DNA from: CAYGKP01 sp964350605
Lineage (GTDB): Bacteria > Bacteroidota > Bacteroidia > Cytophagales > JAAEPT01
Assembly: GCA_964350605.1 (NCBI GenBank)
Contig: CAYGKP010000137.1
Coordinates: forward strand, 1-7,001
DNA length: 7,001 nucleotides
Direction: 5' to 3'
The notes under the pieces were generated by a model. The model did no database searches. It worked only from the letters and a program-made list of their open reading frames with translations, and was not told where the DNA came from. Within the stretch, counting starts at the first letter, position 1, and each line of letters opens with the position of its first letter. A program made the position numbers and the translations under genes. Positions 6,975-7,001 of the stretch are shown here, in pieces.

Positions 6975-7001
6975 GGTGTGGCCGCGATGCCTTCCATGTT
7001 G
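6972..7001 (+). other. In-frame TGA followed by continued DUF368 frame, cut by the window edge
   Basis: After TGA the same frame reads GVAAMPSML up to base 7001. In DUF368 relatives as I recall them, a segment of the form S-G-A-I-A-I-C-A-M-I-L leads into the second PGISG signature, and these nine residues align to it with Gly, Ala and Met in the right places. The frame is therefore not shifted; only one codon is abnormal. A change from TCA or TGC to TGA would explain it. Confidence 0.65.

Noticed and set aside
6972..7001. Selenocysteine insertion element after the TGA
   Set aside because: Only 27 bases follow in the window and I see no clear stem with the expected apical loop; DUF368 is not a known selenoprotein family.
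1..7001. CRISPR arrays, tRNA or rRNA genes, insertion sequences, attachment sites
   Set aside because: No repeated spacer-like units, cloverleaf patterns, transposase motifs or terminal inverted repeats were found by reading; nearly all bases are taken by protein-coding genes.

Overview
The window reads as a single-strand stretch of a Bacteroidota chromosome. The case rests on protein types and gene order: a Wza/Wzc/CpsB-type exopolysaccharide export set, then a TPR protein, a ComA-type phosphosulfolactate synthase and a DUF368 membrane protein, all resembling Bacteroidota versions. There are no convincing Shine-Dalgarno sequences before the starts, which also fits. Base composition is moderately to highly GC, higher towards the right end, so a GC-richer lineage is likely. 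I cannot name the genus.

Layout, all on the + strand. (1) 1-73: the last 23 codons of a protein with a hydrophobic C-terminus, probably the outer-membrane polysaccharide export protein. (2) 82-2517: a Wzc-type co-polymerase and tyrosine autokinase with a Gly-Tyr tail. (3) 2520-3245: a PHP-family phosphatase of the CpsB/YwqE type, which is the expected counter-enzyme to the kinase. (4) 3246-4217: an extended SDR (NAD-dependent epimerase/dehydratase family) starting right after the previous stop. (5) 4218-4315: a short junction with two perfect hairpins; the second encloses the first possible ATG of the next gene. (6) 4253 (or 4316) to 5716: a soluble protein with about 12 TPRs. (7) 5726-6496: phosphosulfolactate synthase. 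(8) 6498 to the right edge: a DUF368 protein whose frame is broken by a TGA at 6972-6974 and then continues with family-like sequence.

Genes 1-3 form a classic polysaccharide export and chain-length module: the kinase autophosphorylates its tyrosine tail, the phosphatase reverses this, and the cycle controls polymerisation and export. The SDR may contribute to the same locus but its substrate is unknown. The TPR, ComA and DUF368 genes look like a second, housekeeping-like block. DUF368 proteins are now linked to recycling of undecaprenyl phosphate, the lipid carrier used by polysaccharide assembly, so the two blocks may be functionally related; that link is inference.

Most of the window is ordinary. 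The points worth a second look are the in-frame TGA in the DUF368 gene, the uncertain start and hairpins of the TPR gene, the slippage-prone Gly-Tyr repeat in the kinase tail, and the presence of a ComA enzyme in a bacterium of this type.
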